NCBI GenBank assembly: GCA_024278055.1 | Contig: JAJRTY010000105.1 | Location: 1-39,371 of the forward strand | DNA from: Alphaproteobacteria bacterium | Lineage (GTDB): Bacteria; Pseudomonadota; Alphaproteobacteria; Rhizobiales; JAJFHR01 | Direction of reading: 5' to 3' | Length of the DNA stretch: 39,371 nucleotides | Shown: positions 32,434-39,371 of the stretch, piece after piece | Numbering within the stretch: position 1 is the first letter of the stretch | Layout: each line of letters begins with the position of its first letter | Translations under genes and position numbers: made by a program | The notes under the pieces: model-generated | Seen by the model: only the letters and a program-made list of their open reading frames with translations | Told to the model about the DNA's origin: nothing | The model's database searches: none

Positions 32434-35168
32434 TCAGGCAAGGCGTCCGTGGCAATGTTTGAATTTTTTCCCTGAACCACACGGACACGTGGAATTACGG
32501 GGGATTTTTCCCCAGGTTTCAGGATCAGCCGGGTTTAAATCTTCTTTCGATGGATTGCGCACGGTAGAGCCATAACTTGCCGCCAGCCGCACGCTGTCAT
32601 CGTCAAATTTATCATCCTCGGTAAGCGGGCTCAAATGTTGCGCTTCCATTTCGGAGAAATCCGCATCATCCAGGCTCGGCGCTGCTTCATCCATCAGCTC
32701 TATGCGCAACAGTTGCGTGGTGACCATTTCACGCATTTTTACCAGCAGGTTCTCGAATAATGTGAAGCCTCGGTTTTATATTCGTTCAGCGGGTCGCGCT
32801 GACCATAGCCGCGCAGGCCAACCACCTGCCGGAAATGCTCCAGCATCACCAGATGTTCGCGCCACAGATGATCAAGCGTTTGCAGTAAAACTGCTTTTTC
32901 CACGTCGCGCATGACTTCGGGTGTAATGTCCGCTGCCTTGTTGGCGGCTGCCTGATCTGCCTTTTGCAGCAGGCGTTCGCGAATTTCCAGATCCGCTATG
33001 CCTTCTTCTTCCGCCCATTCATCAATGGGCAAATCAAGATTAAGGACTTCCTTGACTTTTTCCTTAAGTCCCGCCACGTCCCACTGTTCGGCATAGGCGC
33101 GCTCAGGGATGTGGGCGCTGACCATTTCCTCGATCACCTGATGGCGCATATCCACCACGGTATCAGCAACTTCGTCACCATCCATCAATTCCAGCCGCTG
33201 TTCAAAAATCACCGTACGCTGGTCATTCATCACATCATCGAATTTAAGCAGGTTTTTGCGAATGTCGTAGTTGCGCGCCTCAACTTTCTGCTGGGCTTTT
33301 GCCAGGGCCTTGTTGATCCACGGGTGAACAATGGCCTCACCTTCTTCCAGACCCAGTTTTTTCAACATGCCGTCCATGCGATCGGTGCCGAAAATACGCA
33401 TCAGATCATCTTCGAGGCTGAGGAAAAAATGTGACCGTCCCGGATCACCCTGACGGCCTGAGCGCCCACGCAACTGATTGTCGATGCGGCGGCTTTCATG
33501 GCGTTCGGTGCCCAGAACACATAGGCCCCCGGCTTCAAGTGCCTTGGCTTTGCGTGCGGCGACTTCAGCGGTAATTCTTTCTTTGATTTCGGCAATCTTT
33601 TTTTCGTCTTCAAGGCCGGCGGTTTCCTCGGCAATCAACATGTCCAGATTGCCGCCAAGCTGAATATCGGTGCCGCGACCGGCCATGTTGGTGGCGATGG
33701 TTACAGCTCCGGGAAAACCGGCTTTTGCGATAATTTTGGCTTCCTGCTCATGATAACGCGCATTGAGGACAGTATGTTCGACTTTGCGCTGTTTAAGCAT
33801 TTCAGCCAGTAACTCGGATTTTTCAATTGACGTGGTCCCTACCAGGATGGGCTGGCCGCGCTCGTGACAGTCTTTGATCAGTTCGATAACGGCGTTGAAT
33901 TTTTCCGTAGCGGTGCGGTAGACTTCGTCATCCGTATCATCGCGGCAAATAGCCATGTGGGTTGGAATTTCAAGAACTTCGAGCTTGTAAATATCATGGA
34001 ATTCTGCGGCTTCGGTCATTGCCGTACCGGTCATTCCTGAAAGCTTGTCATACAGGCGGAAATAATTCTGGAATGTTACCGAGGCAAGCGTCTGGTTTTC
34101 AGGCTGGATTGACACATGTTCCTTGGCTTCGAGAGCCTGATGCAATCCTTCTGAATAACGCCGACCTTCCATCATCCGACCGGTAAATTCATCGATGATG
34201 ATAACTTCGTCGTTTTTAACAATGTAATCGGTATCACGGGCATAGAGTTTATGGGCCCGCAAAGCCTGATTGACATGATGAACCAGTGTCGCACTTTCAA
34301 CGTCATATAAAGAGCGACCTTCCAGCAGGCCGCTTTTTTCAAGCAGATCCTCAACATGATCGTTGCCCTGCTCGGTCAGGCTGGCGGTGCGCTGTTTTTC
34401 GTCAATTTCGAAATCATCGTCGACCAAAACGGGAATGAGCGTATCGATCTGGTTATAAAGATCTGATTTGTCTTCAATTGGCCCGGAAATAATCAGCGGT
34501 GTTCTGGCTTCATCGATTAAAATTGAATCGACCTCATCAACAATGGCAAAATTATGCCCGCGCTGGGCCATGGCCTCGCGCTGGTATTTCATATTGTCAC
34601 GCAGATAATCAAAACCCAGTTCATTGTTGGTGGCATAGGTGACGTCAGCTGCATAGGCTGCCTTGCGCTGTTCGTCGTCAAGATCGTGGATGATACAGCC
34701 GACTTCCAGGCCTAAAAAGCGATAGATCTGCCCCATCCATTCAGCATCGCGAGAGGCGAGATAATCATTGACCGTGACCACATGCACGCCTTTGCCCGAT
34801 AGGGCATTGAGGTAAACCGCCAGTGTTGCCACAAGTGTTTTGCCTTCGCCGGTCTTCATTTCAGCAATATTACCTTCATGTAAAACCATACCACCCATGA
34901 GCTGGACATCGAAGTGACGTTGCCCCAATGTGCGTTTGGCGGCTTCGCGAACAGTGGCAAATGCGGGAACCAGCAGGTCATCGAGGCTCGTTCCTTCTTT
35001 ATAAGCCTGGCGAAATTTTTCCGTGCGCGCCTTTAATTCTTCATCACTCAAGGCCTCTATTTCAGGCTCAAGCGCATTAATGGCGTCAATTTTGGGATAA
35101 TAGGCACTTAGCAACCGGTCGTTGGAAGAGCCGAAAAGCTTTGACGCAAGGTTACCAAAACTGATCAT
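32434..35168 (-). pseudogene. secA: Preprotein translocase ATPase SecA, frameshifted near the C-terminus
   Basis: SecA drives Sec-dependent export. The first frame (35168 down to about 32770) encodes 801 normal residues, including Walker [24 protein letters not shown], and the DEAD-motor, preprotein cross-linking and helical scaffold regions, ending NEYKTEA. It then shifts into eight foreign residues and a TAA. The missing part, [14 protein letters not shown] onward, is intact in the next frame down to 32434 and ends with the zinc-binding motif [14 protein letters not shown]. The shift corresponds to one lost T on the minus strand (one lost A on the plus strand) at about 32765-32766, in a short homopolymer. 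The repaired protein would be about 911 residues, normal for the family. Natural loss would remove the end of the scaffold domain and the whole C-terminal linker of an essential protein, so a consensus error is the likelier reading. Confidence 0.93.
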
Positions 35169-35562
35169 AGAAATTTGTCCTTATCAAGCCGTTCTAAAGC
35201 GCAATGACCCTTTTCAATGCTTAATCTTATGGAAGGCAATCTGTACTCAACTTAAAATTATGATCTTATGGTTAAGCAGAAATTCCGCCCCCACAAGACT
35301 ATAACGGTTTGTGATAAATGAGAGATAAGCGCCACTACGGCTAATGTCAATGTGGCTTGGGTATTCTCATTTTCAACACATGGCTGATGTTTGTGGTGGT
35401 TGCATCGTGACCTGTTGCCATCCATTATCGTTTCAGCTATTGGAGCAAGTGGTTTGCTTTGCTATTGTAGAGTATTGATTGTTGATGATCTCATGTGATT
35501 TAGACGCACTTTCTTGGGCGTTTTGGACATAAGGGTGATCTAAAAAAGAAGGAAAAATGTTG
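35169..35562. other. Divergent intergenic region between secA and the parvulin gene
   Basis: This ~390-base gap must hold the secA and parvulin promoters. I can find no convincing -35/-10 pair on either strand. On the secA side AAGGAC lies 9 bases before the ATG. ATGGTTAA (TTAACCAT on the minus strand, the CtrA half-site) is at 35268-35275. No tRNA, hairpin terminator or credible small open frame was seen. Confidence 0.4.
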
Positions 35563-36369
35563 ATGTCCATAAAAACGCTTTGCGCGAGCCTGGCGCTGGG
35601 AGTTGCTTTGTTAAGTGCGCCGGTCACCGGTTTTGCAGCTGAAGATGAAATCGTTGCTAAAGTTAACGGCACCGCCATAACCAGAGCCCAGCTCAACTAT
35701 TTTGCCTCCGAGTTGGGAGAGAGAATAAACAACGTGCCTGTAGAACAGCGCGATAAAATTCTGATTGAACAGATGATAGCCCGTCATCTTATTGCCCAGG
35801 CAGCCGAAAAGCTGAAGCTTGAAAAAACCAGAGAGTTTGCAACGCGCCAGGATTTTTACCGCCTCAGGGCCTTGCAGGAGGTCTATCTTAACAAGGTGAT
35901 TGAAGCATCAATTACTGATGAAGCGCTTAAAAAGACATACGAGGAAGGTCTTGCCAGGCTTGAGCCGGAATCTGAAGTTCGCGCCCGGCATATTTTGGTC
36001 AAAACCGAAGATGAGGCCAAGGCAATTTCGAAAGAACTCGAAGGCGGCGCTGATTTTATTGAACTGGCAAAGAAAAAGTCCATCGGCCCCAGCAATGTCA
36101 AGGGTGGTGATCTGGGGTACTTTGGCAAAGATCAGATGGTTCCGCCATTTGCCGAGGCTGCCTTTGCTCTCAAGGCTGGCGGTGTGTCCAAACCGGTTAA
36201 AACCAGATTTGGCTGGCATGTGATCAAGGTTGAGGATGTTCGCGAAAAACCGGCTCCGACCTTTGAAGACATTCGCGAATCCATGCGTCTGGCTCTGCTT
36301 CGCAACCAGGCAATTGAGACTGTAGGGAAATTGCGGGAAGCAGCAAAAATTGAAATCATCAAAAAGTAG
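35563..36369 (+). CDS. Periplasmic parvulin-type peptidyl-prolyl isomerase
   Basis: About 268 residues: signal peptide (LCASLALGVALLSAPVTGFA), an N-terminal SurA/PrsA-like chaperone segment (VAKVNGTAITRAQLNYF), then a PpiC rotamase domain (residues ~140-235) with SEVRARHILVKTEDEA, GGDLGYFGKDQMVPPFAEAAF and TRFGWHVIKVED. Such proteins help fold exported and outer-membrane proteins, which suits the position across from secA. The second ATG (35563) is 9 bases after AAGGA and preferred over the one at 35557, which is only 3 bases away. The argJ start lies inside its 3' end (20-base overlap). Confidence 0.95.
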   Translation: MSIKTLCASLALGVALLSAPVTGFAAEDEIVAKVNGTAITRAQLNYFASELGERINNVPVEQRDKILIEQMIARHLIAQAAEKLKLEKTREFATRQDFYRLRALQEVYLNKVIEASITDEALKKTYEEGLARLEPESEVRARHILVKTEDEAKAISKELEGGADFIELAKKKSIGPSNVKGGDLGYFGKDQMVPPFAEAAFALKAGGVSKPVKTRFGWHVIKVEDVREKPAPTFEDIRESMRLALLRNQAIETVGKLREAAKIEIIKK

Positions 36370-37603
36370 CAGCACCTCACCACTTGCACCTGCAATACGG
36401 ACCGAATTGCCGGCAATTGCCGGTGTTCGGCTCGGTGTTGGGTGCAGTGGCACCAAATATAAAGACCGCAATGACGTAATGATTGCCGTATGTGATGCCG
36501 GCACTGCGGTTGCCGGCGTTTTCACCACGTCAAAAACAGCTTCCGCCTCAGTTGACTGGTGTCGCGCCCAAGTGCCTGGCGGGCGCGGGCGCGCTGTTAT
36601 TGTCAATGCCGGCAATGCCAACGCCTTTACCGGCCAACAGGGCGTAACGGGGGTTGAAACCGTGGTGGGCGAAGCAGCCGCTGTGCTTGAGTGTCCCGAA
36701 ACCGAAGTCTTTGCCAGTTCAACCGGTGTCATCGGAGAGCCGCTTGATGCCGATGCTATCGCCAAAGTGATCAAAGACACGATTGCAAAAGCTGATCCCG
36801 ATAACTGGCTGGAAGCCGCCCGGGCGATAATGACCACCGACACATTTCCCAAGCTTGCCACAGCCACGGCGTCCATTGGTGATTTGTCCGTGACGATCAA
36901 CGGTTTTGCCAAGGGCTCGGGTATGATCGCCCCGGATATGGCAACGATGCTGGGATATATTTTTACGGATGCACCCATACCCGCCGAAATATTGCAAAAG
37001 CTCTTGTGCGAGAGCATTGAGCACAGTTTTAACGCGATCACGGTCGACAGTGACACTTCCACGAGCGATACGGTATTGATGTTTGCCACCGGACAGGCCC
37101 GCGATGCTGAACTGAAAGACATTGTTGCTGCCGACGATCCACAGCTCGATCAATTCAGGGAATCCCTGAACGCATTGACACTTGATCTCGCCCATCAGAT
37201 TGTCCGTGATGGCGAAGGGGCAACTAAATTTATCACCATTGCCGTGCGCGGGGCCGAAAATGACCGGGCAGCTAAAGTCATTGCCAAATCCATCGCTGAG
37301 TCTCCTTTGGTTAAAACAGCCATAGCCGGGGAAGATCCCAATTGGGGCAGAATTGTCATGGCAGTAGGCAAATCAGGCGAAGCAGCCGACAGGGATAGTC
37401 TGGTTATCTGGATTGGCGATACTCAAGTCACGCAAAAAGGCTATGTCCACCCCGATTATGATGAACAGGTGACGCAGGCGCATATGAAGGGCGATGAGAT
37501 TATGATTAAGGTTGATGTCGGCATTGCCAGGGGGGCTGCCACGGTCTGGACCTGCGATCTAACCCACGCCTATATTGATATCAACGCAGATTATCGCAGT
37601 TAA
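36350..37603 (+). CDS. argJ: Bifunctional glutamate N-acetyltransferase / amino-acid N-acetyltransferase
   Basis: The 417-residue ArgJ carries out the first and fifth steps of arginine synthesis, transferring acetyl from N-acetylornithine to glutamate. It has GVRLGVGCSGTKYKDRNDVM, the VNAGNANAFTG motif, FAKGSGMIAPDMATMLGYIF with the autocleavage site Ala-Thr before MLG (the Thr is the nucleophile), and the C-terminal GEDPNWGRI. The start is TTG at 36350, overlapping the parvulin gene by 20 bases; GGGAAG lies 9 bases upstream and no nearer in-frame ATG, GTG or TTG exists before the conserved region, so the start is forced. mutT follows. Confidence 0.95.
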   Translation: MKSSKSSSTSPLAPAIRTELPAIAGVRLGVGCSGTKYKDRNDVMIAVCDAGTAVAGVFTTSKTASASVDWCRAQVPGGRGRAVIVNAGNANAFTGQQGVTGVETVVGEAAAVLECPETEVFASSTGVIGEPLDADAIAKVIKDTIAKADPDNWLEAARAIMTTDTFPKLATATASIGDLSVTINGFAKGSGMIAPDMATMLGYIFTDAPIPAEILQKLLCESIEHSFNAITVDSDTSTSDTVLMFATGQARDAELKDIVAADDPQLDQFRESLNALTLDLAHQIVRDGEGATKFITIAVRGAENDRAAKVIAKSIAESPLVKTAIAGEDPNWGRIVMAVGKSGEAADRDSLVIWIGDTQVTQKGYVHPDYDEQVTQAHMKGDEIMIKVDVGIARGAATVWTCDLTHAYIDINADYRS

Positions 37604-37609
37604 ACTGCG
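37595..37609. terminator. Weak inverted repeat at the argJ stop codon
   Basis: CGCAGTT-a-AACTGCG (37595-37609) includes the argJ TAA. With a workable loop the stem is only five pairs and no T-run follows, so termination is doubtful and mutT may be read from the same transcript. Confidence 0.25.
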
Positions 37610-37674
37610 GTAATCCGCCATTATTCTTTTGTTAACCCCATCGCCTAGGCAATGTTTAACAGGATTGCCCTAAA

Positions 37675-38094
37675 GTGAAAGTTGAAATTGAACCTATGAC
37701 GCTTCTACTGGTAGTTGCCTGCGCCTTGGTTGATGTTGATGGCCGGGTATTGCTGGCCCAGCGGCCGCTGGACAGATCTATGGGGGGATTGTGGGAATTT
37801 CCTGGCGGTAAACTGGAGCCGGGCGAGCGGCCTGAAGAAACCCTGATCAGGGAGTTGAACGAGGAACTGGGGATTGATGTGACGGAAGCCTGTCTCGCAC
37901 CGCTGACTTTTGCCAGTCATTGTTACGATGAGTTTAACCTTTTGATGCCACTGTATATATGTCGAAAGTGGGAGGGACAGGTAAGGGGGCGTGAAGGCCA
38001 GGAGTTGGCTTGGGTGAAGCCGGTCAGATTGAGGGATTACCCCATGCCTGCTGCAGATATACCCCTGATTGCCCCGTTAATTGACCTGTTGTAG
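37675..38094 (+). CDS. mutT: (Deoxy)nucleoside triphosphate pyrophosphohydrolase, MutT-type Nudix protein
   Basis: The 139-residue Nudix hydrolase has a complete Nudix box GGKLEPGERPEETLIRELNEELGI (G-x5-E-x7-REUxEExGU, about residues 43-66). Near the N-terminus lies the typical MutT VVACALVDVDGRVLLAQRP and the WEFPGGK motif. MutT hydrolyses 8-oxo-dGTP and so protects DNA. The GTG at 37675 (AGGA 11 bases upstream) is used; an ATG seven codons later is possible. Position after argJ is standard in Rhizobiales. Confidence 0.93.
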   Translation: MKVEIEPMTLLLVVACALVDVDGRVLLAQRPLDRSMGGLWEFPGGKLEPGERPEETLIRELNEELGIDVTEACLAPLTFASHCYDEFNLLMPLYICRKWEGQVRGREGQELAWVKPVRLRDYPMPAADIPLIAPLIDLL

Positions 38095-38177
38095 GTGTAA
38101 CGTTTGTGGATTGATGTGTTGTGGTGATGTACAAAAATACAGATATGAAAAGCATTAAATTAGCTGGAGAAAAAAGA

Positions 38178-38348
38178 ATGCAAAATTTTTCTTTGTTGCA
38201 TGGTTTTATTGCTTCAGAGCGCGGAGCAACGGCTATTGAATACGCGCTTATTGCTGGCGGAATCAGTGTCGTGATAGTTGGAGCTGTGATAGCTATCGGT
38301 GTCGATGTCACCGGGTTGTTCACCACTGTCCAGTCAGCTTTTAACTGA
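38178..38348 (+). CDS. Flp-family type IVb pilin
   Basis: The 56-residue prepilin has a short leader (MQNFSLLHGFIASERG) and a cleavage site G16/A17 before ATAIEYALIAGGI, with Glu at +5 and Tyr at +6 as in Flp pilins. A hydrophobic helix follows (VIVGAVIAIGV). It forms tight-adherence pili in strains that also have tad/cpa genes; none are in the window, so this is an isolated copy. The ATG at 38178 has GGAG 8 bases upstream, better than longer in-frame starts at 38121 and 38145. It sits between mutT and the methyltransferase gene. Confidence 0.9.
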   Translation: MQNFSLLHGFIASERGATAIEYALIAGGISVVIVGAVIAIGVDVTGLFTTVQSAFN

Positions 38349-38353
38349 TTTTT

Positions 38354-39265
38354 CTAGTCGTTCGGTTGGTTTGCAAGCGAAATTTCCTGAGTTTTAAAAA
38401 CATCTGCCATACGTGTTTTAGCTGAACCGGGTTTGAGCGGCTTTTGCTGGCTTTCATGTGGTGCCCATCCGGTCAGATAAATAATCTCGAAAGTAGCGCG
38501 TATTCGGCTGTCCGCTGCCGGGTAACGGTCGTGATAAATCTCTTCCAGCCTTCCAAGAATGCGTCGGTTAAGGCTTGAATTTGCACCTTGGGCAAGAATG
38601 TTGGTAAGTCCGAGCGCCCTTAAATCGTGCATCAGGTGCAGGGTTGAACGATAGGTTACCGTCATGCGGTCGCTATCAACCACTGGAAGGGCAAAACCCG
38701 CTCGCTGCAACAAGGTGCCGAGATCGCGGATATCAACGCGCGAATGAATACGCGGCGTAGCCCCGCCGCGAATGTCAACTTCCGCACTCAATAGAGCATC
38801 ACGCAATTCAACCAGAGTATCGCCGCCCAGAAAGGCCCCAATAAACAGCCCGTCGGGTTTTAAACAGCGTTGGAGTTGAATGAGGGCGCCGGGCAGATCA
38901 TTGGCAAACTGAAGCGTTAGAGGTGAAATTGCCAGATTTATACTTTCGTTCGCCAATGGCAGGCGCTCTTCACCGCCGACAAGCATATGGTGAGCTGAAA
39001 CTGTTTTATTGCCAGCAATGCTGTTGATTGAGACCAGAGTGTCGAGATTGGGCAGGCTCTCCACAGCTTCTGCCAGTTGAGCAAACTTATCACCAAACAC
39101 CGCACACAACTCAAACTCGCGCTTAATCAGACTTATGCGTGAGGCAATATCTTCGGCGATGCGCTGGCGCAAAAAATCATTGGCAATATCACCGGTTGCC
39201 GCCCGCCTGAGACGGTGACGCAAAAGCTGTTGATCAAAAATTTCGGGAACCTGTCCGGGTGGCAT
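38354..39265 (-). CDS. BioC/NDUFAF5-like methyltransferase-fold protein
   Basis: The 303-residue protein starts PPGQVPEIFDQQLLRHRLRRA and has LPLANESINLAISPLTLQFANDLPGALIQLQRCLKPDGLFIGAFLGG, a class I methyltransferase motif set (posts II to IV) typical of the BioC/NDUFAF5 group. Motif I, normally a Gly-rich LDLGxGxG loop, reads FELCAVFGDKF and keeps only one Gly, so SAM binding may be altered or lost. NDUFAF5 in mitochondria hydroxylates a complex I arginine; bacterial members are mostly uncharacterised. ATG start at 39265. Convergent with the Flp pilin gene, 5 bases between the ends. Confidence 0.82.
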   Translation of the reverse strand: MPPGQVPEIFDQQLLRHRLRRAATGDIANDFLRQRIAEDIASRISLIKREFELCAVFGDKFAQLAEAVESLPNLDTLVSINSIAGNKTVSAHHMLVGGEERLPLANESINLAISPLTLQFANDLPGALIQLQRCLKPDGLFIGAFLGGDTLVELRDALLSAEVDIRGGATPRIHSRVDIRDLGTLLQRAGFALPVVDSDRMTVTYRSTLHLMHDLRALGLTNILAQGANSSLNRRILGRLEEIYHDRYPAADSRIRATFEIIYLTGWAPHESQQKPLKPGSAKTRMADVFKTQEISLANQPND

Positions 39266-39302
39266 TTGGCGGTCCTGTCTTTAAAGAATTTCAGTCTTTC
39301 TT

Positions 39303-39371
39303 ATGGCGCGAAAGAGCACACAGGTCAAAACCCCTTGGGATTTTCTATTTAAAAGATTGATCTTAGGCATA
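39303..39371 (+). CDS. Partial N-terminus of an unidentified protein, cut by the window edge
   Basis: An ATG at 39303 opens a frame without stops to the window end, giving 23 residues with MARKSTQVKTPW and a hydrophobic LFKRLILGI end. It is divergent from the methyltransferase gene. In related genomes a comF-type gene often lies divergent here, but these residues are too few to identify it. No strong Shine-Dalgarno site is visible. Confidence 0.35.
   Translation, partial: MARKSTQVKTPWDFLFKRLILGI

Noticed and set aside
16325..35275. TTAACCAT (CtrA half-site) at 16325-16332 and 35268-35275
   Set aside because: About one such 8-mer is expected by chance on both strands of 39 kb, and no paired TTAA-N7-TTAA was found.
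35908..37122. 404-codon open frame on the minus strand across the parvulin and argJ genes
   Set aside because: It is antisense to two well-supported genes and its product is Ala/Ser/Val-rich low complexity with no domain; it is a by-product of codon bias.

Overview
The window reads as a stretch of core chromosome from an alphaproteobacterium, most likely of the order Hyphomicrobiales (Rhizobiales). The basis is gene content and order as I know them from that group: Suv3-like helicase - S4 protein - fdxA - carD; rpmB next to DUF3108 genes; cobT - cobS - DnaJ-like - bolA; corC - aroB - aroK - small membrane protein - xerD - accA; and secA - parvulin - argJ - mutT. I found no rRNA, tRNA, CRISPR array, transposase or phage gene.

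Layout. Bases 1-9272 hold the three signature enzymes of the ethylmalonyl-CoA (EMC) pathway: crotonyl-CoA carboxylase/reductase (ccr), ethylmalonyl-CoA mutase (ecm, divergent from ccr) and methylsuccinyl-CoA dehydrogenase (mcd). With them are a cob(I)alamin adenosyltransferase able to make the Ecm cofactor, two candidate transporters (TauE/SafE and EamA), a HIG1 protein, an outer-membrane PagL-like protein and a rhomboid protease. Eight of these genes run tightly on the minus strand behind ccr. Bases 9335-14000 hold carD, fdxA, hslR and the helicase. Bases 14000-21950 hold two tandem DUF3108 genes, rpmB, an esterase-like-phytase protein, the cobalt chelatase genes cobT and cobS, a J-domain protein and bolA. 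Bases 21980-28350 hold an L,D-transpeptidase, a CorC-type protein, aroB, aroK, a 48-residue membrane protein and xerD. Bases 28550-32370 hold accA, ACC deaminase (acdS) and an SLC13-type permease. The rest holds secA, a periplasmic parvulin, argJ, mutT, a Flp pilin, a BioC/NDUFAF5-like methyltransferase and the start of one more gene.

How the genes fit together. Ccr, Ecm and Mcd are consecutive unique steps (after epimerisation) of acetyl-CoA assimilation without a glyoxylate shunt. Ecm needs adenosylcobalamin, which links the adenosyltransferase and cobS/cobT to the same metabolism.

The oddest result is that three normally indispensable genes are interrupted while everything around them is intact. 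fdxA has an in-frame TAA where the family has Glu, aroK has an in-frame TAA where the family has Lys, and secA has a one-base deletion before its last ~110 codons. Consensus errors are the simplest explanation, but raw reads should decide. The other non-standard signals are: two copies of a long GC-rich palindrome (1-70 and 28352-28433); a 61-bp degenerate direct repeat 221 bp apart with interleaved hairpins in the 13971-14557 gap; and a clean inverted repeat in the ccr/ecm divergent promoter region. I saw no clear-cut novel defence or mobile system.
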